Source: Kangiellaceae bacterium (GTDB lineage Bacteria > Pseudomonadota > Gammaproteobacteria > Enterobacterales > Kangiellaceae). From it: 64,000 bases of DNA. The notes below the pieces were generated by a model, which was not told the DNA's origin, ran no database searches, and saw nothing but the letters and a program-made list of their open reading frames with translations. Each line of letters opens with the position of its first letter. Position 1 is the stretch's first letter. Of the stretch, positions 17,548-28,522 are shown piece by piece. A program made the translations under genes and the position numbers. Location: the NCBI GenBank assembly GCA_013373015.1, contig JABXIQ010000029.1:1-64000 (forward strand), given 5' to 3'.

Positions 17548-19785
17548 TTCAACATCCATAGCATCAACTCGTTGAAATCCTCGCGGCAACTTATTGCCAC
17601 GACGTCCACGCTCCCCACGATAATGCTCTAAATCCTTCGGTTTTAGAGTTAAATGACGCTTACCCGAATAAATCATAAGACTATCATCGTCACTTAACAC
17701 AGCTGTTGCTATTACAAACTCTTCACGTAGTTTGAGGCGTGCAGTTAGGATACTAATGATCTTATTACCCTTACCTTTGGCCAATTGCGGTAAATCTTTT
17801 AACGGAAACACCAACATACGTCCTTCATTAGAAACGGCTACACAAAATTGATTTTGGTAATCATCAACCCTTCTGGGCTTCAAAACTTTGCTGCCTGACG
17901 GCAAACTTAAAAATGCTTTACCATTTTTTGTTTTAGTTACAAGATCGCTAAATTTACCCACAAAGCCATAACCGGCATCCGAAGCAAACAGGAACTCATC
18001 ATTATCTTCGCCCATAATAGTGGCCAAGAATTCTGCACCAGCTATAGGATTAACGCGACCTGTCACTGGCTCACCCAGCCCGCGGGCTGAAGGCAAACTA
18101 TTGGCCAGTAAGGAAAATGTTCGTCCTGTGGAATCTAAAAACACTGCATATTGATTAGACTTACCTTTACTGGAGTCTAAAAAGGCATCACCAGAACGAT
18201 AATTCATACTTGCAGCATCAATATCATGTCCTTTGGCGCAACGCACCCAGCCTTTTTCTGACAACACAACAGTTACTGGCTCTGTTGGCATCAGATCATT
18301 TTCAGATAATGCTTTAGCTTCTTCTCGCTCAACAATCCGCGAGCGACGCTCATCACCATGCTCTTCAGCGACTTCTTGAATTTCTTTTTTGATCAAGGTT
18401 TTCATGCGCGCTTTTGAACCTAATGTAAGCTGCAAATAGTCAGCTTCATCTTCCAATTCTTCTTGCTCGGCCTTAATTTTCATTTCTTCTAGCTTTGCAA
18501 GGTGACGCAATTTTAACTCAAGAATGGCTTCTGCTTGCCGATCAGAAATAGCAAATCGTTCCATTAACTTTGGCTTAGGCTTATCCTCAGTACGAATAAT
18601 ATGAATCACTTCGTCAATATTCAAAAAAGCTATCAATAAACCGTCTAAAATATGCAGGCGATCCATCACTTTATCTAAGCGGAATTGCAGGCGACGACGC
18701 ACAGTTTCATAACGATAATCGAGCCACTCTTTAAGAAAGACACGTAGATTTTTAACTTGAGGACGACCATCAATACCAATCATGTTCATATTCACGCGAT
18801 AAGTTCTTTCAAGATCAGTTGTCGCAAACAAATGCTTCATTAACTCATCACTATCAACACGATTAGAGCGTGGCACGATAACTAATCGAGTAGGATTTTC
18901 ATGATCAGACTCATCGCGAAGGTCACTCACCATAGGCAATTTTTTGGCTTGCATCTGAGCCGCGATTTGCTCAAGCACTTTTGAGCCAGAAACTTGGTGA
19001 GGCAATGCGGTAATAACAATATCACCATCTTCTTTTTCAAATTTGGCTCGCATACGAATCGAGCCTCGTCCTGTTTCGTAACAGTTTAGAATATCTGCTT
19101 TAGAAGTAATAATTTCCGCTTCTGTTGGGAAATCGGGGCCTTGGATATGCTCCATTAATTCAAGCACATCAGCTTTCGGGTTATCCAACAAGTGGATACA
19201 AGCACTGGCAACTTCGGTTAAATTATGCGGTGGGATATCCGTGGCCATGCCCACTGCAATGCCCGTCGTACCATTAAGTAATAAATTGGGAATACGCGCA
19301 GGAAGCACTTTCGGCTCTTGCATCGTGCCATCAAAATTTGCAATCCAGTCAACCGTTCCATGCGCCAACTCACTTAATAATACTTCTGCATAAGGTGACA
19401 ATCGAGATTCGGTATAGCGCATTGCAGCAAAAGACTTAGGATCATCTGGCGCCCCCCAGTTCCCTTGACCATCCACCAATGGATAACGATAAGAAAAAGG
19501 TTGAGCCATCAAGACCATGGCTTCATAACACGCAGAATCACCATGAGGATGGAACTTACCTAACACATCACCCACAGTTCTGGCAGACTTTTTATACTTT
19601 GCCGTTGCTTTTAAACCCAGCTCACTCATTGCATAAACAATACGCCTTTGCACGGGTTTTAAGCCATCGCCAATATGCGGTAAAGCACGATCCATGATCA
19701 CGTACATGGAGTAGTTTAAATATGCTTGCTCGGTAAATTCAGCGAGCGATTTTTGCTCAATACCTTCGTAACTAATTTCTTCCAC
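17536..19785 (-). CDS. parC: DNA topoisomerase IV subunit A
   Basis: A 749-residue type II topoisomerase subunit that cuts and rejoins DNA to decatenate daughter chromosomes. The catalytic tyrosine lies in [16 protein letters not shown]. The quinolone-resistance region reads [14 protein letters not shown] with the wild-type Ser and Glu at the positions linked to resistance. The C-terminal beta-propeller includes blades such as [16 protein letters not shown]. It follows parE on the same strand 93 bp downstream, forming the usual pair; P. aeruginosa has two extra genes between them. Confidence 0.97.
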   Translation of the reverse strand: MEEISYEGIEQKSLAEFTEQAYLNYSMYVIMDRALPHIGDGLKPVQRRIVYAMSELGLKATAKYKKSARTVGDVLGKFHPHGDSACYEAMVLMAQPFSYRYPLVDGQGNWGAPDDPKSFAAMRYTESRLSPYAEVLLSELAHGTVDWIANFDGTMQEPKVLPARIPNLLLNGTTGIAVGMATDIPPHNLTEVASACIHLLDNPKADVLELMEHIQGPDFPTEAEIITSKADILNCYETGRGSIRMRAKFEKEDGDIVITALPHQVSGSKVLEQIAAQMQAKKLPMVSDLRDESDHENPTRLVIVPRSNRVDSDELMKHLFATTDLERTYRVNMNMIGIDGRPQVKNLRVFLKEWLDYRYETVRRRLQFRLDKVMDRLHILDGLLIAFLNIDEVIHIIRTEDKPKPKLMERFAISDRQAEAILELKLRHLAKLEEMKIKAEQEELEDEADYLQLTLGSKARMKTLIKKEIQEVAEEHGDERRSRIVEREEAKALSENDLMPTEPVTVVLSEKGWVRCAKGHDIDAASMNYRSGDAFLDSSKGKSNQYAVFLDSTGRTFSLLANSLPSARGLGEPVTGRVNPIAGAEFLATIMGEDNDEFLFASDAGYGFVGKFSDLVTKTKNGKAFLSLPSGSKVLKPRRVDDYQNQFCVAVSNEGRMLVFPLKDLPQLAKGKGNKIISILTARLKLREEFVIATAVLSDDDSLMIYSGKRHLTLKPKDLEHYRGERGRRGNKLPRGFQRVDAMDVEPKS

Positions 19786-19878
19786 AGTTTTCTTCCACGA
19801 TTGTTATTTCTAACATTTATCTATTATTTTTTGCTTGTAAGTGCTCGCTAAGGACCACACAAAACAACAATGCTGATA

Positions 19879-21768
19879 TTAGATTTCAGCCATATTGCCT
19901 TTTTTCTCTAACCATTCTTTTCGATCAGAAGCGCGCTTTTTAGATAGCAACATGTCCATAACTTTTTCCGAGTTGTCACCGCCATCAATAGTCAGCTGTA
20001 CCAAACGGCGAGTTTCACGAGCCATTGTCGTTTCACGCAATTGCTTAGGGTTCATTTCACCCAAACCCTTAAAACGTTGAATGGAAACTTTTCCACGCTT
20101 TTTTTCCGCCTTAATGCGATCTAAAATGCCCTGTTTTTCATCTTCATCAAGCGCATAAAACACTTCTTTACCAATATCAATTCGATATAAAGGAGGCATT
20201 GCAACATACACATGTCCAGCACGCACCAAAGGTCTAAAGTGTCGTAAAAAGAGTGCGCATAGCAAGGTAGCAATGTGCAAGCCATCTGAGTCCGCATCAG
20301 CTAAAACGCAGATTTTACCGTAACGCAATTTCGATAAATCATCAGAGTTGGGATCAAGACCAATCGCCACCGAAATGTCATGCACTTCTTGCGAAGCAAG
20401 GATTTGATTAGAATCGACTTCCCAAGTATTCAAAATCTTACCGCGCAACGGCATGATCGCTTGATACTCTTTATCACGAGCTTGTTTAGCAGAACCACCT
20501 GCCGAATCACCTTCGACCAAAAATAATTCACTGGCCATCGCGTCAGAACCAGCGCAATCGGCCAATTTCCCCGGCAATGCAGGCCCTTGAGTAACCTTCT
20601 TGCGTACTACTTTTTTGCTGGCGCGCATGCGTTTATGTGCATTGCTGATTGCACGCTCAGCTAAGGCATCACCAATAACTGGGTTTTGGTTCAGCCATAA
20701 ACTAAAAGCATCTTTGACCACACCTGCCACAAATGTTGCACATTGACGTGAAGATAAACGCTCTTTAGTTTGCCCAGAAAATTGAGGGTCATCGAGTTTT
20801 ACCGATAATACATAGCTAATACGATCCCAAATATCTTCGGCAGTTAATTTAACTCCACGTGGCAATAGGTTGCGAAACTCACAAAATTCTCGCATAGCTT
20901 CAAGTAAACCATTACGCAATCCATTGACATGCGTACCACCTTGCGCTGTTGGGATCAGGTTAACATAACTTTCTGCTAAGCAATCACCACCCTCCGGCAA
21001 CCACATAAATGCCCAGTCAACTGCTTCGGCCTCACCTTTCATCGAGCCTACAAAAGGCTCATCGGGTAACTTTTCAAAACCACCCGCCTGTTCTAACAAA
21101 TAAGCAGTCAAACCATCTTCATAGTGCCATTCGTCTTTTTCACCATTGGTTTTATTGTCGAAAATCACTTTCAAACCGGGGCATAGAATCGCTTTGGCTT
21201 TTAATAAGTGCTTCAGGCGAGAAACTGAAAATTTGGCACTATCAAAATACTGTTCATCAGGCCAGAACTTAACAGTTGTACCCGTATTGCGCTTTCCAAC
21301 TTCACCAATAACTTTCAAATCTTCAGCTTTAATGCCATGCTCAAATGCCATAGCATATAACTTACCATCTCTTTTAACTTGTACTTCAACACGCTTGGAT
21401 AAGGCATTAACCACTGAAATCCCTACACCATGCAAGCCCCCCGAGAACTGGTAGTTTTTGTTAGAGAACTTGCCCCCAGCGTGTAATTTACTCATGATCA
21501 GCTCAACGCCAGGAATCCCTTCTTCAGGATGAATATCCACCGGCATACCACGTCCATCATCTTGCACCTCAAGTGCGCCATCTTTATGCAGAATTACTTG
21601 CACAACGCGGGCATGTCCGGCTAAAGCTTCATCTACACTATTATCAATGACCTCTTGCCCTAAATGATTGGGGCGAGCGGTATCGGTGTACATACCTGGA
21701 CGTTTTTTTACTGGATCAAGACCGCTTAGGACTTCAATTGCCTCAGCTGTATATTGATTATTGGCCAT
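19879..21768 (-). CDS. parE: DNA topoisomerase IV subunit B
   Basis: A 629-residue ATPase subunit of topoisomerase IV. The GHKL ATP-binding motifs are intact (DNSVDEALAG; DDGRGMPVD; GLHGVGISVVNALS) and the TOPRIM/metal motif is LFLVEGDSAGGSAKQARD. Wild-type at the resistance-linked positions I can read. Immediately upstream in the transcript direction lies a gap of about 157 bp before cpdA. Length is normal for ParE (about 630). Confidence 0.97.
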   Translation of the reverse strand: MANNQYTAEAIEVLSGLDPVKKRPGMYTDTARPNHLGQEVIDNSVDEALAGHARVVQVILHKDGALEVQDDGRGMPVDIHPEEGIPGVELIMSKLHAGGKFSNKNYQFSGGLHGVGISVVNALSKRVEVQVKRDGKLYAMAFEHGIKAEDLKVIGEVGKRNTGTTVKFWPDEQYFDSAKFSVSRLKHLLKAKAILCPGLKVIFDNKTNGEKDEWHYEDGLTAYLLEQAGGFEKLPDEPFVGSMKGEAEAVDWAFMWLPEGGDCLAESYVNLIPTAQGGTHVNGLRNGLLEAMREFCEFRNLLPRGVKLTAEDIWDRISYVLSVKLDDPQFSGQTKERLSSRQCATFVAGVVKDAFSLWLNQNPVIGDALAERAISNAHKRMRASKKVVRKKVTQGPALPGKLADCAGSDAMASELFLVEGDSAGGSAKQARDKEYQAIMPLRGKILNTWEVDSNQILASQEVHDISVAIGLDPNSDDLSKLRYGKICVLADADSDGLHIATLLCALFLRHFRPLVRAGHVYVAMPPLYRIDIGKEVFYALDEDEKQGILDRIKAEKKRGKVSIQRFKGLGEMNPKQLRETTMARETRRLVQLTIDGGDNSEKVMDMLLSKKRASDRKEWLEKKGNMAEI

Positions 21769-21925
21769 AAATATTGTTTGTTTTTTATACTAAAATGATA
21801 CAAAAAGTTGTGTATATTGAGCCATTGCAACTCAATATGTTGTTATTCGACCCTTATCCTATAAAGTACGATCTGCAACTGCAAGTAAAAAATGAAATTT
21901 GAATAGAATAGTCTAATTTAAAGCT

Positions 21926-22747
21926 CTAATAGCCAGATATAGCGAGGTTTACGGTTGGTGAATAATCACTGACGCGATGAGTTTCCACCTCAATATGTCC
22001 ATCTCGATTACAATGGTACACTCGATAACCTGGACGCTCTTCTGAAGCAGAAAATTCATCCGATTGAGGCAAAAACTGTACACAAGTCGAGGGAACCGAT
22101 AAGTAGCGGATATTGTCAACTTGCACATCTATAGTTTGATGTACATGACCAAAGCCACACAGTTTTACTTGAGGATAGGCTTGTAATATATCGGTGACCG
22201 ATTGAGCATTCTTCACCCCAATTTTATCAAGCCACAGGCTGTCGATTGGTATTGGGTGATGATGCATAAAAACTACCGTTGGCAATTCAGGATTATCTTG
22301 TAAACAAGTTTCTAACCAAGTAAGTTCATCAGCCGTCACAACCCCATATACTTGTCCTTTACTATGGGTGTTTAGCAATAATACTTGCCAATGTTCAGTT
22401 ATCACTTGTTTATTGAGAAATAAGTTGTCATGGCACAAGTATTGCTTAAGAAAACTCAACTCATCATGATTGCCAGCCAATGAGAAAACCGGTTTATTTA
22501 ACTGGCTGATCCGCTCCGCAAAATACTGATAGGACTTGGCAGAATAATCCTGCGATATATCGCCAGTCATTACAATTAAATCAGGCTCGACACCTTGTCT
22601 GGTCACATTATCCAACACCGCTTCAAAGCTTTCACGAGTATTAACGCCCAACAAGGTTTGCTCCGCATCCGCGAATAAATGCGAATCCGAAATATGTAAA
22701 ATGGTCATGTTGGAACTGCCAATAAAAAGGCTTTTGCTACGAATCAA
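21926..22747 (-). CDS. cpdA: 3',5'-cyclic-AMP phosphodiesterase CpdA
   Basis: A calcineurin-type metallophosphoesterase of 273 residues. All metal-binding motifs are present: DSHLF, TGDISQD, GNHDEL, HHHP and GFGHVHQT. CpdA hydrolyses cAMP and so tunes CRP-type control. The N-terminal 13 residues before MTILHIS may be used, as in E. coli; ATG 22708 is the alternative start. It is third in a nudF-DUF1249-cpdA operon with gaps of about 33-36 bp, an order also found in enterics and pseudomonads. Confidence 0.9.
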   Translation of the reverse strand: MIRSKSLFIGSSNMTILHISDSHLFADAEQTLLGVNTRESFEAVLDNVTRQGVEPDLIVMTGDISQDYSAKSYQYFAERISQLNKPVFSLAGNHDELSFLKQYLCHDNLFLNKQVITEHWQVLLLNTHSKGQVYGVVTADELTWLETCLQDNPELPTVVFMHHHPIPIDSLWLDKIGVKNAQSVTDILQAYPQVKLCGFGHVHQTIDVQVDNIRYLSVPSTCVQFLPQSDEFSASEERPGYRVYHCNRDGHIEVETHRVSDYSPTVNLAISGY

Positions 22748-22783
22748 TTGAACTCCTTGGTTAAAACTATTATGACTTATTTT

Positions 22784-23245
22784 TTATGCTAAAAACGCCA
22801 ATTGAGTCTTACTTAAACTGTGAGCTTGACCAAATTGTAAGCAAAAGCTCAGCCATTCACCGAGAAATTTGTTAAGTTGTAACTTTTCATCAGGTTGCTT
22901 CATTTGGTCATTAGGATAAGGATAAACAGGGGGTAACATCGGATCATTAAGTCCTGAAAGAACTTCTGCAACTTTAGCGTCATGGTATAAACGCACTAGA
23001 TAACAACGTCCTAAAGAATCATGTGACGATGACATCTGACGCAACTGATAGGTTTCTGTATAACGGCTTTGTTGTTGCAAACAAACCTGTAGGTTAGGCT
23101 GATTGTCTATCGCTAACTCGAAGTTAACATCTTCTTGTTGAGCATCTTCTTTGGGCAATAACTGCAAGAATTTAGCGTAGTTGGCAGCACTAAGAGCCAT
23201 AAACTCACTCAAATTTGGGCTGTATTTCTTGTATCGTCTTATCAT
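22784..23245 (-). CDS. yqiB: DUF1249 family protein (YqiB type)
   Basis: A 153-residue soluble protein. The pattern YKKYSPNLSEFMALSAANYAKFLQLLP at the N-terminus and CYLVRLYHDAKVAEVL in the middle match DUF1249, and its place between nudF and cpdA is the standard one. The function is unknown. The domain is small and mostly alpha/beta with no membrane segment. Confidence 0.87.
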   Translation of the reverse strand: MIRRYKKYSPNLSEFMALSAANYAKFLQLLPKEDAQQEDVNFELAIDNQPNLQVCLQQQSRYTETYQLRQMSSSHDSLGRCYLVRLYHDAKVAEVLSGLNDPMLPPVYPYPNDQMKQPDEKLQLNKFLGEWLSFCLQFGQAHSLSKTQLAFLA

Positions 23246-23278
23246 TATCCTGCGGCTCGTTCAGGGTCATTCACTGTA

Positions 23279-23896
23279 TTAATCAAGTTCGAGTTGCGAC
23301 TCATTCAATAAAAACCACTGAACAGCGATTAATGCCATAGCATTATTAATACGTCCTTGAGCCATTAATTGCAAGAGTTGTTGGCGTGTAACCACTTCGA
23401 CCCGAATATCCTCTTGCTCGCTTTCTAGACCTGCAAAGTTAGCTACTTCATGGCTATCCACCAACCCTAAGAACAAATATATGTACTCTGTTGTGCCGCC
23501 AGGACTAACCCAATATTCGGTCATTGGGATCAACTTCTTGAGCTGGCAACCTGCTTCTTCAAGGGTTTCGCGCATTGCTACTTGCGAAGGTTGCTCACCC
23601 TCTTCAATCATACCTGCAACTATTTCCAACAACCACGGAGAGGGATTTGTCATTGCTGCGTCGCGTAAAGCCCCTGGCCTTATCTGCTCAATCAGAACAA
23701 AGCTATCTTGCGGAGGGTCATATAGCAAAACCCCAACCGCATCACCTCGCTCAAATATTTCTCGCTCGACAGTGTTGCTCCAACCACCTTGATACAGTTT
23801 ATGAGTGTAAAAGTATTTCTTCATGGCGAAGAAACCTTGAAACAAAGTCTCTTTTTTTAACAACTTTACCTGCTGATTTGTAAATATTTCTTTCAA
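23279..23896 (-). CDS. nudF: ADP-ribose diphosphatase NudF
   Basis: A 205-residue Nudix hydrolase that splits ADP-ribose into AMP and ribose-5-phosphate. The Nudix box is GMIEEGEQPSQVAMRETLEEAG. The start at 23896 is kept because residues 17-40 (ETLFQGFFAMKKYFYTHKLYQGG) match the conserved N-terminus of the family; an ATG at 23824 would remove it. First gene of the operon with the DUF1249 gene and cpdA. Confidence 0.92.
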   Translation of the reverse strand: MKEIFTNQQVKLLKKETLFQGFFAMKKYFYTHKLYQGGWSNTVEREIFERGDAVGVLLYDPPQDSFVLIEQIRPGALRDAAMTNPSPWLLEIVAGMIEEGEQPSQVAMRETLEEAGCQLKKLIPMTEYWVSPGGTTEYIYLFLGLVDSHEVANFAGLESEQEDIRVEVVTRQQLLQLMAQGRINNAMALIAVQWFLLNESQLELD

Positions 23897-24052
23897 AAGC
23901 TAACCTATTGATTTTATTGCACTATAACCGTTTTTCAACCTACACATATCAGGTTGCAACATCAACACATGATAACACTTCATAATCTGTTACACTTGCT
24001 GTATTGTTTGAAATATCAATTATAATTATCCTTATTCCAAAGTGAGGTTGCT

Positions 24053-24775
24053 ATGTCAGCAATGGGCGAATACAGTACGCAGCAAGTCAATCATGATAGC
24101 AGTTCAGAGACAAACGCAAAATTTTCAACTGAATTGGCTCGGCATAACATGGTTGAACAACAGATCAGGCCATGGAATGTTTTGGATAATCGCGTACTGG
24201 ATCTGATGGCCAGCGTTCCGCGAGACAAATTTATTGATGAGCCGTACCAAGCGTTAGCCTACAGTGATATGCCAATTCCATTAGGACATTCGCAGTTCAC
24301 AATGCCGCCACGCGAAGAAGCTCGCATGCTGCAAGCGTTGAATATTCAATCAAGCGATATTGTATTAGAAATTGGAACAGGCTGCGGCTACTGTAGTGCT
24401 TTATTGGCTAATCAGGCTCACAAGGTCTATAGCGTAGAAATTATAGAAGAGTTTTTGCAAAAAGCAGAAGCTATTACGCAGCAGTTGGGCTTAGAGAATA
24501 TAATATTTGAAGAGGGCGATGCCTCAACAGGCTGGCCACATTATAAACCTTACGATGTTATTGCGATTATGGGTGGTTTTTTTCAAGTGCCTGAAAGCTA
24601 CAAACGCTCACTACAGATTGGTGGTAGATTGTTTTGCATAGAAGGTCAAGAACATCTAATGCAAGCCAAGCTCATAACGCGCCTTTCAGAAGATGAATGG
24701 CATGAACAGAACTTATATGAAACCCAAATTGGATTACTAATTAACGCCAAAAGAGCTCAACAATTTATCTTTTAA
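24053..24775 (+). CDS. Protein-L-isoaspartate O-methyltransferase family protein
   Basis: A 240-residue SAM-dependent methyltransferase. The SAM motif VLEIGTGCGYCSALLA and the family segment VEQQIRPWNVLDNRVLDLM are visible. True Pcm methylates damaged aspartyl residues; this paralogue, typically encoded directly upstream of tolC in gammaproteobacteria, carries a variant N-terminus and may have another substrate. Start ATG 24053 has GTGAGG 6 nt upstream. It lies 54 bp before the TolC gene on the same strand. Confidence 0.85.
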   Translation: MSAMGEYSTQQVNHDSSSETNAKFSTELARHNMVEQQIRPWNVLDNRVLDLMASVPRDKFIDEPYQALAYSDMPIPLGHSQFTMPPREEARMLQALNIQSSDIVLEIGTGCGYCSALLANQAHKVYSVEIIEEFLQKAEAITQQLGLENIIFEEGDASTGWPHYKPYDVIAIMGGFFQVPESYKRSLQIGGRLFCIEGQEHLMQAKLITRLSEDEWHEQNLYETQIGLLINAKRAQQFIF

Positions 24776-24829
24776 ATCAAAAGCTTAGGCTAGAATAATT
24801 AACACTATCGAGAGTGACGGGAACCTTAG

Positions 24830-26314
24830 ATGAAACCAACGCGTACAACTCAAGCTACGGTAACTGCTACAAGCAGTCACAAAAAAATTAAACTACTCGC
24901 TGCATCACTGCTAGTCGCCATGACTGGCGTGGCTCATGCTGAAACTGACCTATTAACGGTATATCAGCAAGCATTGGAGAACGATACGCAGTACAAAATT
25001 AGTGAAGCCAATTTGCGTGCCACCGAGCAAGGTGTGCGCATTAGTCGCTCAAGTTTATTGCCGCAAATTAGTGGTTCAGCCAGCAAACAGCGCAGAGATT
25101 TTGACAATGAAGGTCAAGGCTTAGATGGCAGTCCATCGGATCCTTTTAATAATCGCGTTGATACGACAACTTTAGGGGTGGGTTTAACACAAACACTTTT
25201 CGACTGGAGTCAATGGGTTGCACTCGACCAAGCAGAGTTACGAGTAAGAGCATCGGAACTTAATCATGCCGCCAGCCTACAAAGTTTGATGACGCGTTCT
25301 GCGCAAGCCTATTTTGACGTTTTAGCCGCTGAGGAAAATCTCGAAACAACACAAGCTGAGCTTAAAGCACTAAAGCAACAACTCGACTTAACGCGAGAGC
25401 AGTATGAGTCTGGCCTTGCCAATTCTACCGACTATTTAGATGCCCAAGCTAATTATGACCAATCAGTAGCCAATGAAGTGGCATTGCAAAACAGCCTAAA
25501 TATTGCCCAGGAAAACTTACGCGAACTTACAGGCCAATACTACATGGCTCTTGAAGGAATTGGAGATAACTTTACTCTAAGTCAACCAACACCAAATAAT
25601 ATTGACGACTGGATGCGAGTAGCACGTGAAGAAAACTTAGGCCTAAAGGCTCAGCAAATGAATGTCCGAGTTGCCAGAAAAGAAGTAAAACGCAATCGCT
25701 CAGGGCATTATCCAACAGCCGATCTAAGTATTAACTATTCTGACTCAGATTCTGATACCACCAGAACTTTTGCGCAGGGGATATCCAACCAACAATTTAA
25801 TCCCAGCCTACCAGAAGATCCGAATACCAACCCGAGATTATCGGCACCTCCTGGTACAGTCGCTAACTCAAGCGCACTATCTGACGGTTTCAGTGCCCAA
25901 GCTACGTTGAGAGTACCAATTTTCTCAGGCTTTAGAACCTCAGCGCAAACCGAGCAAGCCAAACAGAACTACTTGCGCTCAACACATGAACTTGAACAAA
26001 GAGATCGCCTAGTACAGAAAAGTGCTCGAAACGCATTTACCAATCTTCAATCCTCAATTAAGTCATTTGAAGCAAATAAAAGAGCGGTTGAATCAAGCCA
26101 AAGTTCTTTAGAAGCCACCCAAGACGGTTATCAAGCTGGTACTCGTAATATTGTCGATGTGTTGCGCTCTACTCGTTCGTTATACTCCGCCAAAAGAAGC
26201 CTTACTCGAGCAAAGTACGATTATTTACTCAATAGTTTAAGGCTCAAAGAAGCTGCAGGGACTTTAACCGAGCAAGATGTGCAAACGATTAACAATTGGT
26301 TAAATCAATATTAA
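24830..26314 (+). CDS. tolC: TolC-family outer-membrane channel
   Basis: A 494-residue protein with a signal peptide ending at VAHAETDL. Two OEP repeats follow with the helical signatures SQWVALDQAELRVRASELNHAASL, ANYDQSVANEVALQNSLNIAQENLREL, and the second repeat TEQAKQNYLRSTHELEQRDR and TRNIVDVLRSTRSLYSAKRSL. It forms the outer-membrane exit duct for type I secretion and RND efflux. The region between the repeats is long and rich in Asn, Pro and Ser. A terminator follows at 26325-26369. Confidence 0.92.
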   Translation: MKPTRTTQATVTATSSHKKIKLLAASLLVAMTGVAHAETDLLTVYQQALENDTQYKISEANLRATEQGVRISRSSLLPQISGSASKQRRDFDNEGQGLDGSPSDPFNNRVDTTTLGVGLTQTLFDWSQWVALDQAELRVRASELNHAASLQSLMTRSAQAYFDVLAAEENLETTQAELKALKQQLDLTREQYESGLANSTDYLDAQANYDQSVANEVALQNSLNIAQENLRELTGQYYMALEGIGDNFTLSQPTPNNIDDWMRVAREENLGLKAQQMNVRVARKEVKRNRSGHYPTADLSINYSDSDSDTTRTFAQGISNQQFNPSLPEDPNTNPRLSAPPGTVANSSALSDGFSAQATLRVPIFSGFRTSAQTEQAKQNYLRSTHELEQRDRLVQKSARNAFTNLQSSIKSFEANKRAVESSQSSLEATQDGYQAGTRNIVDVLRSTRSLYSAKRSLTRAKYDYLLNSLRLKEAAGTLTEQDVQTINNWLNQY

Positions 26315-26324
26315 AAGCAGACTC

Positions 26325-26369
26325 TAAGGCGATATAAGCTAAATATATTCTTGTATCGCCTTAACGGTT
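26325..26369 (+). terminator. Terminator of tolC
   Basis: TAAGGCGATA (26325-26334) and TATCGCCTTA (26354-26363) are perfect inverted arms separated by a 19-nt loop; TTTTTT follows on the plus strand a few bases later. The stem overlaps the 3' end of the convergent waaA gene. Confidence 0.6.
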
Positions 26370-27586
26370 TTTTCTAATGCGCCTTGGCTACTAAGAATAA
26401 CTTTTTTAGCGTTTTCACCCATCTCTTTAGCTTTATTTACATCAACTAATAGATTCAACACTGATTGTGAAAGTTGTTGCGAAGAATCAACCATTTGCGC
26501 ACCATTATGAAATATTAGCGCTTCGAATAATTGGGAAAAGTTGTGGATATAAGGGCCTGTTATAACTGGCTTACCAAGAACCGCTGGTTCAATAGCGTTA
26601 TGTCCTCCAATTGGCACTAAACTGCCACCCATAAAGGCAACGCTGGCGCACGAAAAGGCTTGCATTAGCTCGCCCATTGTATCTCCTAGTAACACTTGGG
26701 CATCTTTACGCCAATTACTTGGATCTGAGCGACGCAAATAGCTATAACTATTTTGTTGTATCAATTGCCCCACCTGCTCAAAACGTTCAGGATGTCTTGG
26801 AACTAAAATTAATTTTGCATTCGGGATTTGCTGTAGAACCTCACCATGAGCTTGCAATATAAGCTCATCCTCACCTTTATGAGTGCTCGCTGCAATCCAT
26901 ACGAGCTCTTGCTGCCATAGAGGAAAATAATCCTCTGATTGCAATTCAGGAACCGATATATCGTATTTTACATTCCCAGAGATCAATAACTTTTCTGGCT
27001 GCAGACCCAGCTGTAAAAAACGTTCACCATCAGCCTCATTAACAGCCAGAACTTTAGAGAGATTAGTCATCATTTGTTTAGAAAGCGAGCTAATTTTTTT
27101 GTACTGGTCTGCAGATTTCTCAGATAAGCGCGCATTAGCCAAAACAATAGGGATCTGTTTTTTATTCACATAATGTAACCAGTTTGGCCATAATTCTGTT
27201 TCTAAGATCACCAATAATTTCGCATGAATTCTATTGCTAAATCGCTTAATAGTTCCTGGCAAATCGCAAGGAGTATAATGGTGCGTGATTCGATTATTTA
27301 ATGCATTTTTAATCAAGCGAGCACCTGTTGGAGTAGTGGTAGTTACCACAATATTTAATTCTGGATTTTCTAGTAATAATTTATTGATGAGGTTAATCGC
27401 AGCACTTGCCTCACCCATCGAAACGGCATGAAACCAAATGCTGGGCTTGTCTTGTCTCGCAACAAAACCAAAACGCTCTCGCATCGGTTCACGGTATTGC
27501 GGAGGTTGAAAACTTTTATAAAGCCAACGGATAGAAAGTAAAGGCGCGGCTAGATAGTATATAAAAGTATAAAAATATCTTAACAA
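26339..27586 (-). CDS. waaA: 3-deoxy-D-manno-octulosonic acid transferase WaaA (KdtA)
   Basis: A 415-residue GT30 glycosyltransferase that attaches Kdo to lipid A precursor in the inner membrane. An N-terminal membrane anchor (YTFIYYLAAPLLSIRWLYK) is followed by the family motifs WFHAVSMGEASA, TTTPTGARLI, ILETELWPNWLHYV and MGGSLVPIGGHNAIEPA. Length matches the family (about 420). It is encoded in the same direction as rnfH and ratA, with a gap of 12 bp after rnfH. Confidence 0.95.
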   Translation of the reverse strand: MLRYFYTFIYYLAAPLLSIRWLYKSFQPPQYREPMRERFGFVARQDKPSIWFHAVSMGEASAAINLINKLLLENPELNIVVTTTTPTGARLIKNALNNRITHHYTPCDLPGTIKRFSNRIHAKLLVILETELWPNWLHYVNKKQIPIVLANARLSEKSADQYKKISSLSKQMMTNLSKVLAVNEADGERFLQLGLQPEKLLISGNVKYDISVPELQSEDYFPLWQQELVWIAASTHKGEDELILQAHGEVLQQIPNAKLILVPRHPERFEQVGQLIQQNSYSYLRRSDPSNWRKDAQVLLGDTMGELMQAFSCASVAFMGGSLVPIGGHNAIEPAVLGKPVITGPYIHNFSQLFEALIFHNGAQMVDSSQQLSQSVLNLLVDVNKAKEMGENAKKVILSSQGALEKTVKAIQEYI

Positions 27587-27598
27587 CTGAATTCCTTG

Positions 27599-27922
27599 TT
27601 ATTGTTTTTGGTTAACTTTATTATCTTTGGCTTGCAAAGCCCTTTGTTTACGAACCTCTTTCGGGTCAATAACAAGAGGGCGATAGATCTCAATGCGATC
27701 ACCAGCATGAAGAGTATCAGTTAGCTTTGCCAACTTGCTAAAAATTCCAACTCTATTTCTACTCAGGTCAATTTCAGGATACAGCTCAATAATTGCCGAT
27801 TGAAGAATAACCTCCTCAACTGTTGCCTCTTTGTTAGCTTGAACAGTTAACAAAGTTTGCTTGTCAGGCAAAGCATAACAAACTTCAACAACTATCGTTT
27901 CACTATCAGACTTTTCACTCAC
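27599..27922 (-). CDS. RnfH-family protein
   Basis: A 107-residue ubiquitin-like fold protein (UPF0125). The pattern [34 protein letters not shown] segment and [22 protein letters not shown] is diagnostic. It starts at GTG 27922 and overlaps the ratA stop by 4 bp (GTGA), so translation is coupled, as in E. coli ratA-ratB. The function is unsettled; the old 'antitoxin RatB' label is doubtful. Confidence 0.9.
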   Translation of the reverse strand: MSEKSDSETIVVEVCYALPDKQTLLTVQANKEATVEEVILQSAIIELYPEIDLSRNRVGIFSKLAKLTDTLHAGDRIEIYRPLVIDPKEVRKQRALQAKDNKVNQKQ

Positions 27923-28353
27923 GCAACATAAACCTCTCTAGCTCTTTGCGAAAAAGCTTCTACAAAGGATTCCGCCATCTGATTAAAAATAGTGCCGAAC
28001 ATCATATTAGACAATATATTACTGAACTCAAATTCAACCACCAGTTGAATTTTGCAGGCTTTTTGTCCAAGCTCTTGAAAATCCCACCTACCCTTTAAAT
28101 GCTTAAAAGGTCCATCTAGCAGTTGCATTTCTATTGATTTGCTAGGAGTATTTGTGTTGCAGGTCGTGAAATCTTTACTAAAACTTCCTTTTGCCACGGA
28201 TAAGGTAGCAACAACTTCGTTGAGATCACGACTAAGCACTTTGGCTCCTTGGCAATTTGGTAAAAATTCAGGGTACTTCTCTATATCATCAACCAATTCA
28301 AACATTTGCAAGGCTGAGAATGGTAAAAGAGCTTCTCTTCGTATCGTTTTCAT
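27919..28353 (-). CDS. ratA: RatA/coenzyme Q10-binding START-domain protein
   Basis: A 144-residue START/polyketide-cyclase-like protein. I place the start at 28353 ([34 protein letters not shown] in short form), the usual N-terminus; the frame extends upstream to 28473 but that part resembles no family member. RatA was reported in E. coli to block 70S ribosome formation, and homologues also bind ubiquinone. Divergent from smpB, with about 170 bp between the starts, an arrangement conserved in gammaproteobacteria. Confidence 0.9.
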   Translation of the reverse strand: MKTIRREALLPFSALQMFELVDDIEKYPEFLPNCQGAKVLSRDLNEVVATLSVAKGSFSKDFTTCNTNTPSKSIEMQLLDGPFKHLKGRWDFQELGQKACKIQLVVEFEFSNILSNMMFGTIFNQMAESFVEAFSQRAREVYVA

Positions 28354-28522
28354 TATCTTTTGAATACTGCTTTTATGCGGCAATTGTACCACTGTAGCAA
28401 GAATAAAAGCTAATATTGAGGCAAATAGCACTAAAGTCTTGAACTGATGCAAGGGAGTTGTTGAGACTCGCACCCGCTACACATATAATTAACAGAATAT
28501 TTGTTAATAACTTGGATACTCC

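Noticed and set aside
17536..21768. Quinolone-resistance changes in parC/parE
   Set aside because: The resistance-linked positions that I can read are wild type ([11 protein letters not shown] in ParC).
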